A stretch of 64,000 nucleotides of DNA from Bog-756 sp963813525. Lineage in GTDB: Bacteria > Actinomycetota > Acidimicrobiia > Acidimicrobiales > RAAP-2. The position numbers and the translations under genes are program-made. Positions 41,189 through 49,439 of the stretch are shown here, piece by piece. The notes beneath the pieces were generated by a model. The model searched no databases. It saw only the letters and a list, made by a program, of their open reading frames with translations, and was not told where the DNA came from. Numbering within the stretch: position 1 is the first letter of the stretch; every line of letters begins with the position of its first letter. The stretch covers positions 186,001 through 250,000 of the forward strand of contig CAWEZI010000002.1 in assembly GCA_963813525.1 (NCBI GenBank), in the 5' to 3' direction.

Positions 41189-43084
41189 CTACGAAACGTA
41201 TTGCGGACTATCAGCGTCCGAGGTTGTGCCATCTCCGAGTTGACCGTCCATGTTGGTTCCCCAACAAGCGATTCCCCCCGATGTCCCGAGGAGACAGTAG
41301 CCACTACCGTCGCTCGTGATACTGGTCTCCGCGGTGAGTCCGACCCCCACTGGCGTTGTGGAACAAGAAACGTTGCCGCATGAATCCGGGCCGATAGAGG
41401 AGCCAATTCCCAGAAAACCGAATTCGTTGTCGCCCCAGCAGTCCACGCCGCCTGACGCCACGATTGCGCAGTAGCCCCCGTCGTCGCTACCCAGGCTGGA
41501 AGGGGAGGCAAGGCCGGTGACCTCCCCGGGGGTTGTTCCGCACGCGCCGTCACTGCAGCTATCCGGACCGGTCGAAGATCCGTCGCCGAGCTCGCCCACC
41601 GAGTTGTCCCCCCAGCAGTCGACGATCCCGGACGCGAGGGCGCACATTCCGTCACCGTCACTGGCCAGTGTCACAGGGCTACTGATGCCCGTAACCGCCA
41701 TCGGCACATTGCTATCGCCGGTGGTTCCGTTGCCGAGCTGACCCGAGCCGTTTGCCCCCCAGCAATCGACGCCTCCGGATGTTAGGGCGGCACAGTAACC
41801 CTCGCTGTCACTGACAACGGTCGCCGTCCCGCTGAGACCAGCCACGGCAACCGGCACCGTGCTGCACGCCGTGCCGCTGCAGGTGTCCGGACCGGCAGAG
41901 GTTCCGTTGCCGAGCTCGCCCACGGAGTTGTCACCCCAGCAATCGACTCCCCCAGAGGACAGAGTCGCACAGTAGCCGTACAGATCCCCGTCGCCGTCTC
42001 CGTCACTGGCAATGCTCGTTACCCCGGTCAGGCCGGTCACCGGCACAGGGACGTCACTCTCGGTCGTAGTGCCGTTTCCGAGTTCGCCCGTACTGTTCTC
42101 GCCCCAGCAATCGACGCCTCCGGAGGTTAGGACGGCACAGTAACCAAAGCCATTGGGATAGCCGTTACCCTCGCTCGTGAGACTCGACACATCGGTAAGA
42201 CCGTCGACGGTCACCGGGGTTCGGCTGCACGGAATGAACAGGCTACCGTCTTCACACGCTTCGGGACCGGAGGTCGTTCCATCGCCGAGCTCGCCGTAAT
42301 AGTTGTCGCCCCAGCATTCCACACCGCCCGAATGGATGACCGCGCAATAGCTCGATCGATCACTTGAGATGCTGACTACCCCGCTGAGATCGGAAACTGC
42401 CACTGGCTTCGTGCTGCACACCTCGGAGCTGCTGCATTCCAGCTCGCTTCCGTCGCCAAGCTCGCCCACGGAGTTGTCCCCCCAGCAATCCACGCCTCCG
42501 GAGGTAACGATCGCGCAATATCCGACACCGTCAGTTACGAGGCTCACCGGTTCCGGTTTCGCAACTGTCAGTCTGACCGCTTTTGCCTTCTTGACCTCGA
42601 CGGTCCCACGAACCGAGAGACGAAAGACATATCGTGTTGCCTTTGTTCCGTTATTGGCGGGGATCGTTACGTCTTCAGTAACGGAACCATTCGAACAGGG
42701 GATGGTTGCCGGCAAACCGGCAATCACCGGCTTTGACGAGAAAACACAGTTGACCGCGTTGGTCACGCTTGCCGAAAGGACCACCGGTCCACCGGAAGGA
42801 CTGAGTTCGGATGGGGTATCTACGAAGGACGCAACGGTAGGGCCGGGTCCTTTACGGCCCACCGATGCCCCGGAGGCCGAACTCAACGAAATGGCGCTGA
42901 TCCCGCCAACACCCAGAGTAAGAGCCGCTCCGACGGAAAACAACCGCAACAGTCGGACCGGTTGTCTCCCGGTTTTTGTCTCTCCGACCACACCCCTACC
43001 GACACGGCTGCGTCTCTGCCGCGGGGCGCTAGCTGTGCTCCGCAGTACTGCGACCCAGCTGCAAACTCTCGTCCACCCGCTCAT
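41189..43084 (-). CDS. Exported RCC1-like beta-propeller protein
   Basis: The protein has 631 residues, with GGGGGAGG six bases before the ATG. An N-terminal basic stretch and a hydrophobic segment ('LFSVGAALTLGVGGISAISLSSASG') act as an export signal. A short Ig-like region follows ('GPTVASFVDTPSELSPSGGPVVLSASVTNA'). Then come eight RCC1-type blades of the pattern 'GYCA..SGGVDCWG.NS.GELG.GT', each with a Cys pair ('YCA' and 'DCW') that could form a disulfide within the blade. RCC1 propellers mediate protein binding. In secreted bacterial proteins the role is unknown, probably adhesion or recognition. Confidence 0.88.
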   Translation of the reverse strand: MSGWTRVCSWVAVLRSTASAPRQRRSRVGRGVVGETKTGRQPVRLLRLFSVGAALTLGVGGISAISLSSASGASVGRKGPGPTVASFVDTPSELSPSGGPVVLSASVTNAVNCVFSSKPVIAGLPATIPCSNGSVTEDVTIPANNGTKATRYVFRLSVRGTVEVKKAKAVRLTVAKPEPVSLVTDGVGYCAIVTSGGVDCWGDNSVGELGDGSELECSSSEVCSTKPVAVSDLSGVVSISSDRSSYCAVIHSGGVECWGDNYYGELGDGTTSGPEACEDGSLFIPCSRTPVTVDGLTDVSSLTSEGNGYPNGFGYCAVLTSGGVDCWGENSTGELGNGTTTESDVPVPVTGLTGVTSIASDGDGDGDLYGYCATLSSGGVDCWGDNSVGELGNGTSAGPDTCSGTACSTVPVAVAGLSGTATVVSDSEGYCAALTSGGVDCWGANGSGQLGNGTTGDSNVPMAVTGISSPVTLASDGDGMCALASGIVDCWGDNSVGELGDGSSTGPDSCSDGACGTTPGEVTGLASPSSLGSDDGGYCAIVASGGVDCWGDNEFGFLGIGSSIGPDSCGNVSCSTTPVGVGLTAETSITSDGSGYCLLGTSGGIACWGTNMDGQLGDGTTSDADSPQYVS

Positions 43085-43238
43085 GGCGAACCTCCCCCTT
43101 CAACCGACTCGGGCCGCGGCACCCAGCGACCCGATATGAACCGTACCAACGTGGCCCTTCCTGGGCCTCGGTGGGGCGTCTCATTCGCCGATTGCCTCAT
43201 CTGGGGGATTGACCGTCAAGGGTTGCCCGCCTTCGAGG

Positions 43239-43694
43239 TCATCGCGGTTCGTAGTGGTGTCGGTCTGCCTCCACCAGATCGTTGGCCAGGCGCAAACGCC
43301 TTCCCATCTCGGCCAGCATGTTGTGGGCGACGGTGGGTGCGAAGGCCTGGAGTGATTTGAATTCGCGCTGTGACAACACCAGGACGGACAGGTCGGTCCG
43401 GGCGATGACCGTTGCTGTTCGATAGCCACCGTCCAGAAGCGCCATCTCCCCGAAGAAGGATCCCGCGTCCAGATCGGCGAGCTGGCGACCACGGCGGTAG
43501 ACCGTGGCCCTGCCGCTGGCGATGATGAAGAACTCGAAGCCTGGCGTATCTTCATGTGCGAGCACCGTCCCCTCGGGGACGTCCAGGGCGACGGTGAGCG
43601 AGAGGATGCGTTTGAGCTCGGAGGTGGTGCAGCTGGAGAACAGCTTGATTCCCTTCAGCATCCCAATCGACTTCTGAGCGCGTGTTGAGTTCAT
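43239..43694 (-). CDS. Stand-alone cyclic-nucleotide-binding protein
   Basis: The protein has 151 residues from the ATG at 43694 (GAGGGA six bases upstream; an upstream in-frame start at 43826 lacks similarity). Nearly the whole protein is one cNMP-binding domain: 'FSSCTTSELKRILSLTVALDVPEGTVLAHEDTPG', then the phosphate-binding cassette 'GSFFGEMALLDGGYRTATVIA' with the Glu and Arg that hold the ribose-phosphate. It has no DNA-binding or enzyme domain, so it likely regulates a partner on binding cAMP or cGMP. It lies beside a CRP-type regulator and near several cyclases. Confidence 0.87.
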   Translation of the reverse strand: MNSTRAQKSIGMLKGIKLFSSCTTSELKRILSLTVALDVPEGTVLAHEDTPGFEFFIIASGRATVYRRGRQLADLDAGSFFGEMALLDGGYRTATVIARTDLSVLVLSQREFKSLQAFAPTVAHNMLAEMGRRLRLANDLVEADRHHYEPR

Positions 43695-43788
43695 CGTCGT
43701 CCCTCTACTTTCGTCGGCCAGGGAGAACGTCGCCGTTCCCCCAGCACTGGTTGCTGTGCAGTCAGTGTGAAGCGGCCCAAAGCAGATG

Positions 43789-43808
43789 TCTGTCACAGAT
43801 GAGACAGA
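43789..43808. promoter_or_regulatory. TCTGTC/GACAGA palindrome upstream of the cNMP-binding gene
   Basis: The 6-bp inverted half-sites with an 8-bp spacer lie about 95-115 bp before the start at 43694, in the 192-bp gap to the CRP-type gene. The symmetry resembles a dimeric activator site. It differs from the classical TGTGA/TCACA CRP sequence. Confidence 0.3.
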
Positions 43809-43886
43809 AGGACGAGAAGCGCTCACACGTTGACTGCCACCCCCTGTGAGTGACGATCCACGCCACGGACGGAGGCTTGGCTGCGG

Positions 43887-44570
43887 TCAGCAGCCGACGA
43901 CGTCAGTCAGTGCTTGGCGATCGAGCACCTCGAGGTTACGGGACTCCATCTTGATCCAGCCCTGGTTGGCGAAATCTCGGAGGCAGGCGTTCACCCGCTG
44001 ACGGCTCGCCCCGATGCTGGCTGCGACCTCACCCTGGGTCAGGGTCGAGCGGGGCACGGCGGGAGCCGACACGGTCAGCTGGAGAAGGTACCGTGCGACA
44101 CGCTGGCGCAGATCGAGAAAGACCAGGTCGGCCGCCACCCCGGTGATCCGGCGCACCATCTCCGACAGCCGCTCCAGCAGGGCAACTGCCATCGCCGGCC
44201 GTTCCGAGACCAACTCGATGATCACCGATCCGGCCAGGTTGAGGACCACGCTTGGCTCCGTGGCCTGCACCGTGGCCGAGCGTGGGCCCTTCGAAAATAC
44301 GCCGACCTCCCCGATGGTGTCGCCGGGTACCACCGTGTTCAGGATGAATTCATCACCATTCTCCGAGTACCTCAGCACCTTCAGGCGTCCCGAGATGAGG
44401 ACCAGCACGGAGTCGGAGGGATCGCCTTCCAAAAACAGGATCTGGTTCTTTTCGATCTTCCGTCGACGACTCCGATCGACCAGATACCGGCGGTCGCTTT
44501 CATCCAGTACGCCCAGCACCGCTGCGCCCGCGAAGGGGTCGACTTCGAGATCGGTCAACGCTTGCTCCAC
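43887..44570 (-). CDS. Crp/Fnr family transcriptional regulator
   Basis: The protein has 227 residues if started at the GTG at 44570, matching usual CRP length; the open frame continues upstream to 44726. The N-terminal cNMP domain has 'KNQILFLEGDPSDSVLVLISGRLKVLRYSENGDEF' and the binding cassette 'GDTIGEVGVFSKGPRSATVQA' with Glu and Arg-Ser retained, so cAMP binding is likely. After the dimer helix, the winged helix reads 'TLTQGEVAASIGASRQRVNACLRDFANQGWIKM'. It should control promoters in response to cAMP. The eight-gene cluster downstream is an obvious candidate target, by position only. Confidence 0.9.
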   Translation of the reverse strand: MEQALTDLEVDPFAGAAVLGVLDESDRRYLVDRSRRRKIEKNQILFLEGDPSDSVLVLISGRLKVLRYSENGDEFILNTVVPGDTIGEVGVFSKGPRSATVQATEPSVVLNLAGSVIIELVSERPAMAVALLERLSEMVRRITGVAADLVFLDLRQRVARYLLQLTVSAPAVPRSTLTQGEVAASIGASRQRVNACLRDFANQGWIKMESRNLEVLDRQALTDVVGC

Positions 44571-44845
44571 GGTTGACGTTGGATGGGCGGCGCACCCATG
44601 GTAGCCAACGGGCGAACCCAGGCGCCCGGATCTGGCAAACGAATCGACCCGGATGGCAACAGGGACCGAACGCGCCGAATGACCGCGGCCGGAAGCTCTG
44701 GGGGATCGGCTTCCAGTCACGGTCACTCGGCGGGTTCCGCCACCTGCGGGGTCAGTATGAGCGCCGGGTGGGCCGGCTGTCTGTCACTCAGGGGACACTT
44801 GGGCGATCGGTTGTCACTTCCGGGCCCACCCTCGCCGTCGGTGGT

Positions 44846-45325
44846 CTACGCACCCCCATTGCTGGGCTCGAGGACCACGATGGGAAGTTGGCGGGAAGTC
44901 CGGCTCTGGTACAGGTCATACGTCGGGGTGACGCTTCTGATCATGCGCCAGAGGTCGGATCGATCGGGGTCAGTAGCCACACGGGCGTGCATGGCCAACA
45001 GTCGACCATCCAACCTGACCGACACGTCGGGGCAGGCCAGGATGTTCCGGTACCACTGCGGATGGCGGTCATCCCCGCCGTTCGAGGCCACCAGGACGAT
45101 TCGGTCGTGTTCCGCCAGGGGCGTGGTGAGCATGGTCGAACGGGGGCTGCCGGTCCGCCGCCCGGTAGTGGTGAGCTCGACGACCTTCATCCCGAGCACC
45201 CGATTGAGGGCCTTGCCGTCGGTGGCCCGATAGGCCGCGGCATGAAGAGTGGAGAAGAATCTGACCACCGCGTCCCTGGCCCCGTCGGCCATGCGGTCCC
45301 CGAACGGGGCGTCCTGGTCCCTCAT
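44846..45325 (-). CDS. Deazaflavin (F420)-dependent nitroreductase-family protein, last gene of minus arm
   Basis: The protein has 159 residues. The FDOR/Ddn pattern is clear: 'VVELTTTGRRTGSPRSTMLTTPLAEHDRIVLVASNGGDDRHPQWYRNILACPDVSVRLDG'. It includes the 'GRR[ST]G' F420-phosphate contact and the 'GG....P.WY.N..A.P' block. It begins 9 bp after the 80-residue helical protein gene, so it belongs to the minus-strand operon that also encodes the polyprenyl synthase. In that setting it could reduce an isoprenoid double bond or quinone using F420H2; this is inference. Related to 19980-20441. Confidence 0.86.
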   Translation of the reverse strand: MRDQDAPFGDRMADGARDAVVRFFSTLHAAAYRATDGKALNRVLGMKVVELTTTGRRTGSPRSTMLTTPLAEHDRIVLVASNGGDDRHPQWYRNILACPDVSVRLDGRLLAMHARVATDPDRSDLWRMIRSVTPTYDLYQSRTSRQLPIVVLEPSNGGA

Positions 45326-45334
45326 CGTCGCTGC

Positions 45335-45577
45335 TCAGGATGAAGACGAGGAAGGGCGACCCCAAAGCCCGTCCATCAACTGTGCGGTGAGGTAGGAGAT
45401 CTGCACGAGGTCCCCGGCACTCTCCGTCCAGGCCAACCAGGCCTCCTCAGCTGGTCCCGGACCCGGTTCGTCATCCGGTCGCTCGGTGACGTTCGCAGCG
45501 ATCCGCTGCGCAAGGTCGAGGTTCACGTGGACGAGATGAACGGTGGCCGAGGTGATCTGACTGATGATCTCGTCCAT
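45335..45577 (-). CDS. 80-residue helical protein of unknown function
   Basis: The small gene lies between the polyprenyl synthase (49-bp gap) and the F420-type reductase (9-bp gap), ATG at 45577. Two amphipathic helices are predicted: 'MDEIISQITSATVHLVHVNLDLAQRIAANV' and 'EEAWLAWTESAGDLVQISYLTAQLMDGLWG', joined by an acidic Pro-rich linker. It has no Cys, signal or transmembrane segment. The spacing of Gln, Phe/Leu and Trp resembles the helices in the other unknown proteins of this cluster, loosely like phasins that coat granules. I do not recognise a family; the coding call rests on operon packing. Confidence 0.6.
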   Translation of the reverse strand: MDEIISQITSATVHLVHVNLDLAQRIAANVTERPDDEPGPGPAEEAWLAWTESAGDLVQISYLTAQLMDGLWGRPSSSSS

Positions 45578-45626
45578 TTCATTTGCAGCCACCCGATCAT
45601 GGTAGGCCGCCACGGCGGGTGGCGCT

Positions 45627-46670
45627 TTACGAGATCCGGCCCAACATGTAAGGGATGAGCGCCCGCACGAAGCGGGCGTCGTCACTTTCCGGACACCCCT
45701 CGAAGGCCAGGTCGTACGCCTCGACCGCGGCCACGGCGATGCCCCGAGCGTAGTCATGGGCGAACTCGATGCTCCCGTACGTGTCGAGGAGGGTCCGGAT
45801 CCGGGCGACCATGGCCGTTGTGCGGTCGGATCGGTCGACCGCCAGGTAGCCGTTGAGCACCGCCGCGTCCTCATCGGCAACCTCCCGCTCCAGGTGGATC
45901 AGGGCCAGCGTGCGCTTGGCCTCGTAGAGATCGCCGTTGATCTCCTTTCCGTAGACCCGCTCATCACCGGTCAGGTTCAAGAGGTCATCCCGAATCTGAA
46001 AGGCCGCTCCCAGATAGAAGCCGAAGTGCACCATGGCCTCGAGGGGTGCCGACTCACCCGAGCCCAGGAGAGCCCCCACTCGTAGCGGGTGGATGGTGGT
46101 GTACCAACAGGTTTTGTGCAGGATCAGGTTGAGATAGTCCTCCGGAGACAGCCCGATGACACCGTCACGACGCCAGCCGAGTTCGGTGGCCTGGCCCTCG
46201 AGGGTGCGCATGGCCATCATGTCGAACTCGTCGAGGATGCGGTCGGCCAACGCAGGGTCCAACGAGCGAGTATGCCGGCGGAGGAGCTTGTTGGCCAGGA
46301 CCACCATGGCGTCACCCGCATTCAATGACAGGGCATCACCGAACGCAGCGGGAAGCGTGGGACGGCCTCGGCGACGCTCGCTTCCGTCGGCGACATCGTC
46401 ATGCACCAGAAAGGCGTTGTGAAGCATCTCGATGGCAACAGCGATCGGGAACGCATCTTCGTCTGAGCCGCCGTACGCTCGACAGGTGGAGAGGCACAAG
46501 GCCGGACGAATGGCCTTTCCCGGGCGGGAGGGATAGCTGCGGACGAGCTGGTAGAGCCACTGGTGAGGTTCGCCGTCGGGGATGGAGCTGAGCATGGCCC
46601 GACGCACCTCGCGGCCCACTTCGGACAGGACCTTCTCCACCGTCTCGGTGGAGGACGCCGTGACCGTCAC
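45627..46670 (-). CDS. Polyprenyl (isoprenoid) diphosphate synthase
   Basis: The protein has 347 residues from a GTG at 46670 that overlaps the upstream stop by four bases (GTGA), so the two genes are translationally coupled. Both catalytic aspartate motifs are present: first DDVAD at 91-95 followed by 'GSERRRGRPT', second 'QIRDDLLNLTGDE' with DD at 228-229; also 'GKAIRPALCL' near 51. It condenses isopentenyl diphosphate with allylic diphosphates to a trans-prenyl chain; chain length cannot be read. No terpene cyclase or phytoene synthase is adjacent. Downstream genes suggest the product is further reduced or desaturated. Confidence 0.9.
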   Translation of the reverse strand: MTVTASSTETVEKVLSEVGREVRRAMLSSIPDGEPHQWLYQLVRSYPSRPGKAIRPALCLSTCRAYGGSDEDAFPIAVAIEMLHNAFLVHDDVADGSERRRGRPTLPAAFGDALSLNAGDAMVVLANKLLRRHTRSLDPALADRILDEFDMMAMRTLEGQATELGWRRDGVIGLSPEDYLNLILHKTCWYTTIHPLRVGALLGSGESAPLEAMVHFGFYLGAAFQIRDDLLNLTGDERVYGKEINGDLYEAKRTLALIHLEREVADEDAAVLNGYLAVDRSDRTTAMVARIRTLLDTYGSIEFAHDYARGIAVAAVEAYDLAFEGCPESDDARFVRALIPYMLGRIS

Positions 46671-47371
46671 GGGCCGGGGTTCTCGACGGTGAGCTCGACG
46701 ATGACTCCGAATTCGGGAGCCCCGTCGGCTTGCAGCATGCCGCGGTAGACACCCGGATCGAGAGGATCGCCGACGGAGAGGGTCACGGCTACCGCCCGGG
46801 CACAACGGGCGGGCAACTCGACCGTGCCGGGGTCCAGTCGGAGAAGGTCGGAGCTGACCACGGTGCCTGTTGATCTCCGCAGGTCGCCGAGGCCGAGGCC
46901 GAGCGGTCCCACCGGGTGGGATTGAGAATTGCAGAGCCAGAGCTCGGCGGCGGCCAGGAGCAGACCCCGCCGATCGACGCGCAGGCGCCATGTGGTCGGT
47001 GGTCCCTGGCCATTGACTTCGACAGCCATTCCACCTGCTGGCGCGTCCCGGCCCGCCTGGTCCGGTTGGGAGCCGGATCCGGCCGTCAGCTGGGCGAGGG
47101 CCCGAGCCCCCACTTCTGACCAGGCTCGCAAGAGATCGACGATTGGTTCGTTGAACGGCGCGTCCGATGCGGCGGTACCGTTCCGATGGTCACCGGTGGA
47201 TGGCCGCTCGGTGGCGGCGATCGAGGAGATGACCCGGTCTGCCAGGTCGCGGGCGGCCCGCAGGCCGCGCTCCTGCACATCGCCGAGGGCTCTGCGGTTG
47301 GCTGCCGGATCCAGGATGAATCCCCACGGCAGGCCGTCGCCCGGGGCGCTGTTCTCGTGCTCTTCGGGCAT
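46667..47371 (-). CDS. Unknown protein: helical N-terminus and C-terminal beta-sandwich
   Basis: The protein has 234 residues from the ATG at 47371 (AAGGA upstream). It starts 'MPEEHENSAPGDGLPWGFILDPAANRRALGDVQERGLRAARDLADRVISS' and has a second amphipathic helix 'EPIVDLLRAWSEVGARALAQL'. The last ~110 residues are beta-rich ('VGPLGLGLGDL', 'LRLDPGTVELPARCARAVAVTLSVGDPLDPGVYRGMLQADG', 'FGVIVELTV'). This half matches the protein at 49004 in order and spacing. No signal peptide is visible. It is the first gene of the minus arm, back-to-back with the plus arm of the same cluster. No known family is recognised. Confidence 0.75.
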   Translation of the reverse strand: MPEEHENSAPGDGLPWGFILDPAANRRALGDVQERGLRAARDLADRVISSIAATERPSTGDHRNGTAASDAPFNEPIVDLLRAWSEVGARALAQLTAGSGSQPDQAGRDAPAGGMAVEVNGQGPPTTWRLRVDRRGLLLAAAELWLCNSQSHPVGPLGLGLGDLRRSTGTVVSSDLLRLDPGTVELPARCARAVAVTLSVGDPLDPGVYRGMLQADGAPEFGVIVELTVENPGP

Positions 47372-47499
47372 CGTTCCTTTTCCCTCGGAGTCCAGTGCCC
47401 GCCGTCGGCCACCGGTCCTGTCGTCGGTGGTCACCGGGCCCTAGATCTCCCGCCCGACCATCAGGTAGGGTACGCCATAGTCGACAGGATCGGGAGCAC
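47372..47499. promoter_or_regulatory. Shared divergent promoter of the isoprenoid-linked cluster
   Basis: This 128-bp gap must hold both promoters for the minus arm (47371 down to 44846) and the plus arm (47500 up to 54580). It contains interrupted inverted repeats around CCACCGG/CCGGTGG-like words at about 47408-47446. A single regulator bound here could switch the whole cluster. No classical CRP site is seen. Confidence 0.45.
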
Positions 47500-48978
47500 G
47501 TGAGCGAACTCGCAGACCTGATGACCGTGTTCGGCGCGGTCGACGAGGCGGTGGTCAACGATCGGACTCGGCTCCCCGCCGTGGCCGCCCTCGTGCCTGA
47601 GTACGAGCAAGGCGCCCTCGGATGGTTCGCTGGCATCAAAACCTGGGCTGCTCAGGCGGCCGAGACCCAAAGAGTTGATGCCGAGGACAGTGACGCCGAC
47701 TTCGTGGTCGTGGGCGAGCTTCCTGATCTCCCAGAGGCGGTCGGGCGTTTGGCCGCTTCGGACGTCATCGAGGGTTTGGCCGACCGACGTCTTCTGGCCA
47801 TCGCCTTGCTCAGTCGCGTGCAGTCGACCCCCGCTTCCGCGCTCACCGGCCTGACATCGGTCCCCGTGGACATCTTGGCCGACGCTCTGAGTCCGATCGC
47901 CGATCTGGCCACTTACTCCGGAACCGTGTCCCTCGAGGCCAGATCACAAGCCCTTCTGGACACGGTGAGGACCGCCCCGTCGAGGGGCGCCCTGGTGCGG
48001 GCAGCGCTGGCCGGTGGGCTGATCAGTCAGTCGGTGGCTGACCAGATCATGGCCCCTCCGACCTGGACGGTGGTTCCCTCGACAGAAGCCGGGGGTCCGG
48101 CGGTTGCCTTCGAGACACGCATGAGGGTCGAGGCCACACCCATGGCCACCATCCAGGCCATCCTCGATCCCACCAGCTGGACGGGGTTCACCCCTCCGTG
48201 GTGCAAGATGACCGACCTCGGGGGTCCCGCTCCGAGCGGTTTCATGCGGTGTCTGGAGGTCATCGCCCTGGACTGTGCCGCCCTCCCCCCACCACTCCTG
48301 CTCCTACGCACGGTACTGGACTTTCAGCGCCGGAACCTGACAGACGGCAGCGGTTCGGTCCTCGAGTACCGGTTGTCCGACAACCAACCGGCCTACGGCG
48401 GGGATGGACTGGTGACCGTCGATGAGGGGAGCCTGGTCGTCCGAACGGTCGGTTCAGCCGTCGAGGTGGTCACCACCAAGCGGGTCCAGTTCCGGGCCCT
48501 CTCGAGGATGCTCCCGCTCGAGGCAGCCGGCCTGGCGTGGTTCGTATGGGTCCTGGGCTACAACTCCTTGGCCCAGTACTTCATCGAGCACGTGGCGGGG
48601 ATCGACCCGTCCAACATCCACATGGTCGGCTCGCACCGGAAGGGCACCGCGGGCACCGCGCCTCCCGCCGGCGTCGGGCATCCGGGACACCCGGGTCATC
48701 GCGGTTGGTCAGGACAGCACGACCGCTGGTACGCACAGATCGACAAGACGGCCGACGCCTTCGAGGGAGCGTTAGGCGAGTGCTGGCGCGACGCCCGAGC
48801 TTCGATGGCCGCGCTGGCGGCAGGCCAGTACGGACCGGCGGACTACGTCAGCGACGCCGTGAGGTTGTCGAGCCACCTCGCCCGCCACGGAACGATCATG
48901 GTGAAATTCTGGGCCGGCGTGGTGCCGGGGGCCGCGCCTCGGCCCGACCCCTCGGCCAAGTTCGACCAAGTGCCCTGA
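47500..48978 (+). CDS. Unknown 492-residue protein with a START/SRPBCC-like central region
   Basis: The start is a GTG at 47500 (GGGAG close upstream; an ATG at 47521 is possible). The N-terminal ~190 residues are helical ('LPAVAALVPEYEQGALGWFAGIKTW'). Residues about 203-365 ('FETRMRVEATPMATIQAILDPTSWTGFTPPWCKMTDLG' through 'VEVVTTKRVQFRALSRMLPLEAAGLAWFVWVLGYN') have the size and pattern of an SRPBCC/START lipid-binding domain; this is a structural guess. A His/Gly-rich linker leads to a final amphipathic helix pair ('DKTADAFEGALGECWRDARASMAALAAGQYG'). It could bind or carry the cluster's hydrophobic product. Confidence 0.7.
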   Translation: MSELADLMTVFGAVDEAVVNDRTRLPAVAALVPEYEQGALGWFAGIKTWAAQAAETQRVDAEDSDADFVVVGELPDLPEAVGRLAASDVIEGLADRRLLAIALLSRVQSTPASALTGLTSVPVDILADALSPIADLATYSGTVSLEARSQALLDTVRTAPSRGALVRAALAGGLISQSVADQIMAPPTWTVVPSTEAGGPAVAFETRMRVEATPMATIQAILDPTSWTGFTPPWCKMTDLGGPAPSGFMRCLEVIALDCAALPPPLLLLRTVLDFQRRNLTDGSGSVLEYRLSDNQPAYGGDGLVTVDEGSLVVRTVGSAVEVVTTKRVQFRALSRMLPLEAAGLAWFVWVLGYNSLAQYFIEHVAGIDPSNIHMVGSHRKGTAGTAPPAGVGHPGHPGHRGWSGQHDRWYAQIDKTADAFEGALGECWRDARASMAALAAGQYGPADYVSDAVRLSSHLARHGTIMVKFWAGVVPGAAPRPDPSAKFDQVP

Positions 48979-49003
48979 GACGCTGCGCACGGAGAGTACG
49001 CAC

Positions 49004-49429
49004 ATGCCGAGTGCCTTGGACGCACAGATCGAACAGCTCACCCGAGACGCCCAGGCCTTCGTCGACGCCTGGAGCGAGTTGTTGCTCCTGCCGTTGGAGT
49101 GGCTCGGCGCGGCCGGTGGTGCGGCCACCCGGTACCGATCCGATGAGTTCTCCGTCCCGCCGCTGCCCGTCGACCGCACGCTGGTCCTGGGGCCACTCGC
49201 CATCGGTATCCCCCGAGCCGGATATCCAGCGGAGCAGATACCGGCCGGCGCGCTGCGGGTGGTCCCCAGCGTGCTCCCAGCCGGCCAAACGGGATTCCAC
49301 CTGGTGGTCGACGCCAAACGGCTGGCCGGCGCGCCGGGCGGGACCTATTGGGGTGAAGTGACGTGTGTCGACTCCTCCCAATCGCCGGGCAACGGCGTTG
49401 CCGTTCCCGTCTGGCTCGTGATCCCCTGA
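49004..49429 (+). CDS. Unknown 141-residue protein, beta-sandwich paralogue of the 46667 protein
   Basis: The ATG has GGAGAG seven bases upstream and lies 25 bp after the 492-residue gene. An N-terminal amphipathic helix ('LDAQIEQLTRDAQAFVDAWSELLLLPLEWLG') is followed by a beta-rich region: 'LVLGPLAIGIPRAGYPAEQIPAGALRVVPSVLPAGQTGFHLVVDAKRLAGAPGGTYWGEVTCVD' and 'VAVPVWLVIP'. The order 'GPL.IG..L...P....P......V......PG.Y.G' repeats that of the protein at 46667. Function unknown; perhaps a structural protein that assembles through the beta-domain. No signal peptide. Confidence 0.72.
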   Translation: MPSALDAQIEQLTRDAQAFVDAWSELLLLPLEWLGAAGGAATRYRSDEFSVPPLPVDRTLVLGPLAIGIPRAGYPAEQIPAGALRVVPSVLPAGQTGFHLVVDAKRLAGAPGGTYWGEVTCVDSSQSPGNGVAVPVWLVIP

Positions 49430-49439
49430 CCGGCCGAGT

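Noticed and set aside
43789..43808. Classical CRP/GlxR box before the cNMP-binding gene
   Set aside because: The palindrome TCTGTC/GACAGA has the wrong half-sites and spacing for TGTGA-N6-TCACA; kept only as a generic low-confidence palindrome.
45627..46670. Encapsulin-type cargo operon suggested by a polyprenyl synthase near cNMP-binding proteins
   Set aside because: No shell protein with the encapsulin fold can be recognised; the cNMP-binding proteins are a stand-alone domain and an ordinary CRP-type regulator.
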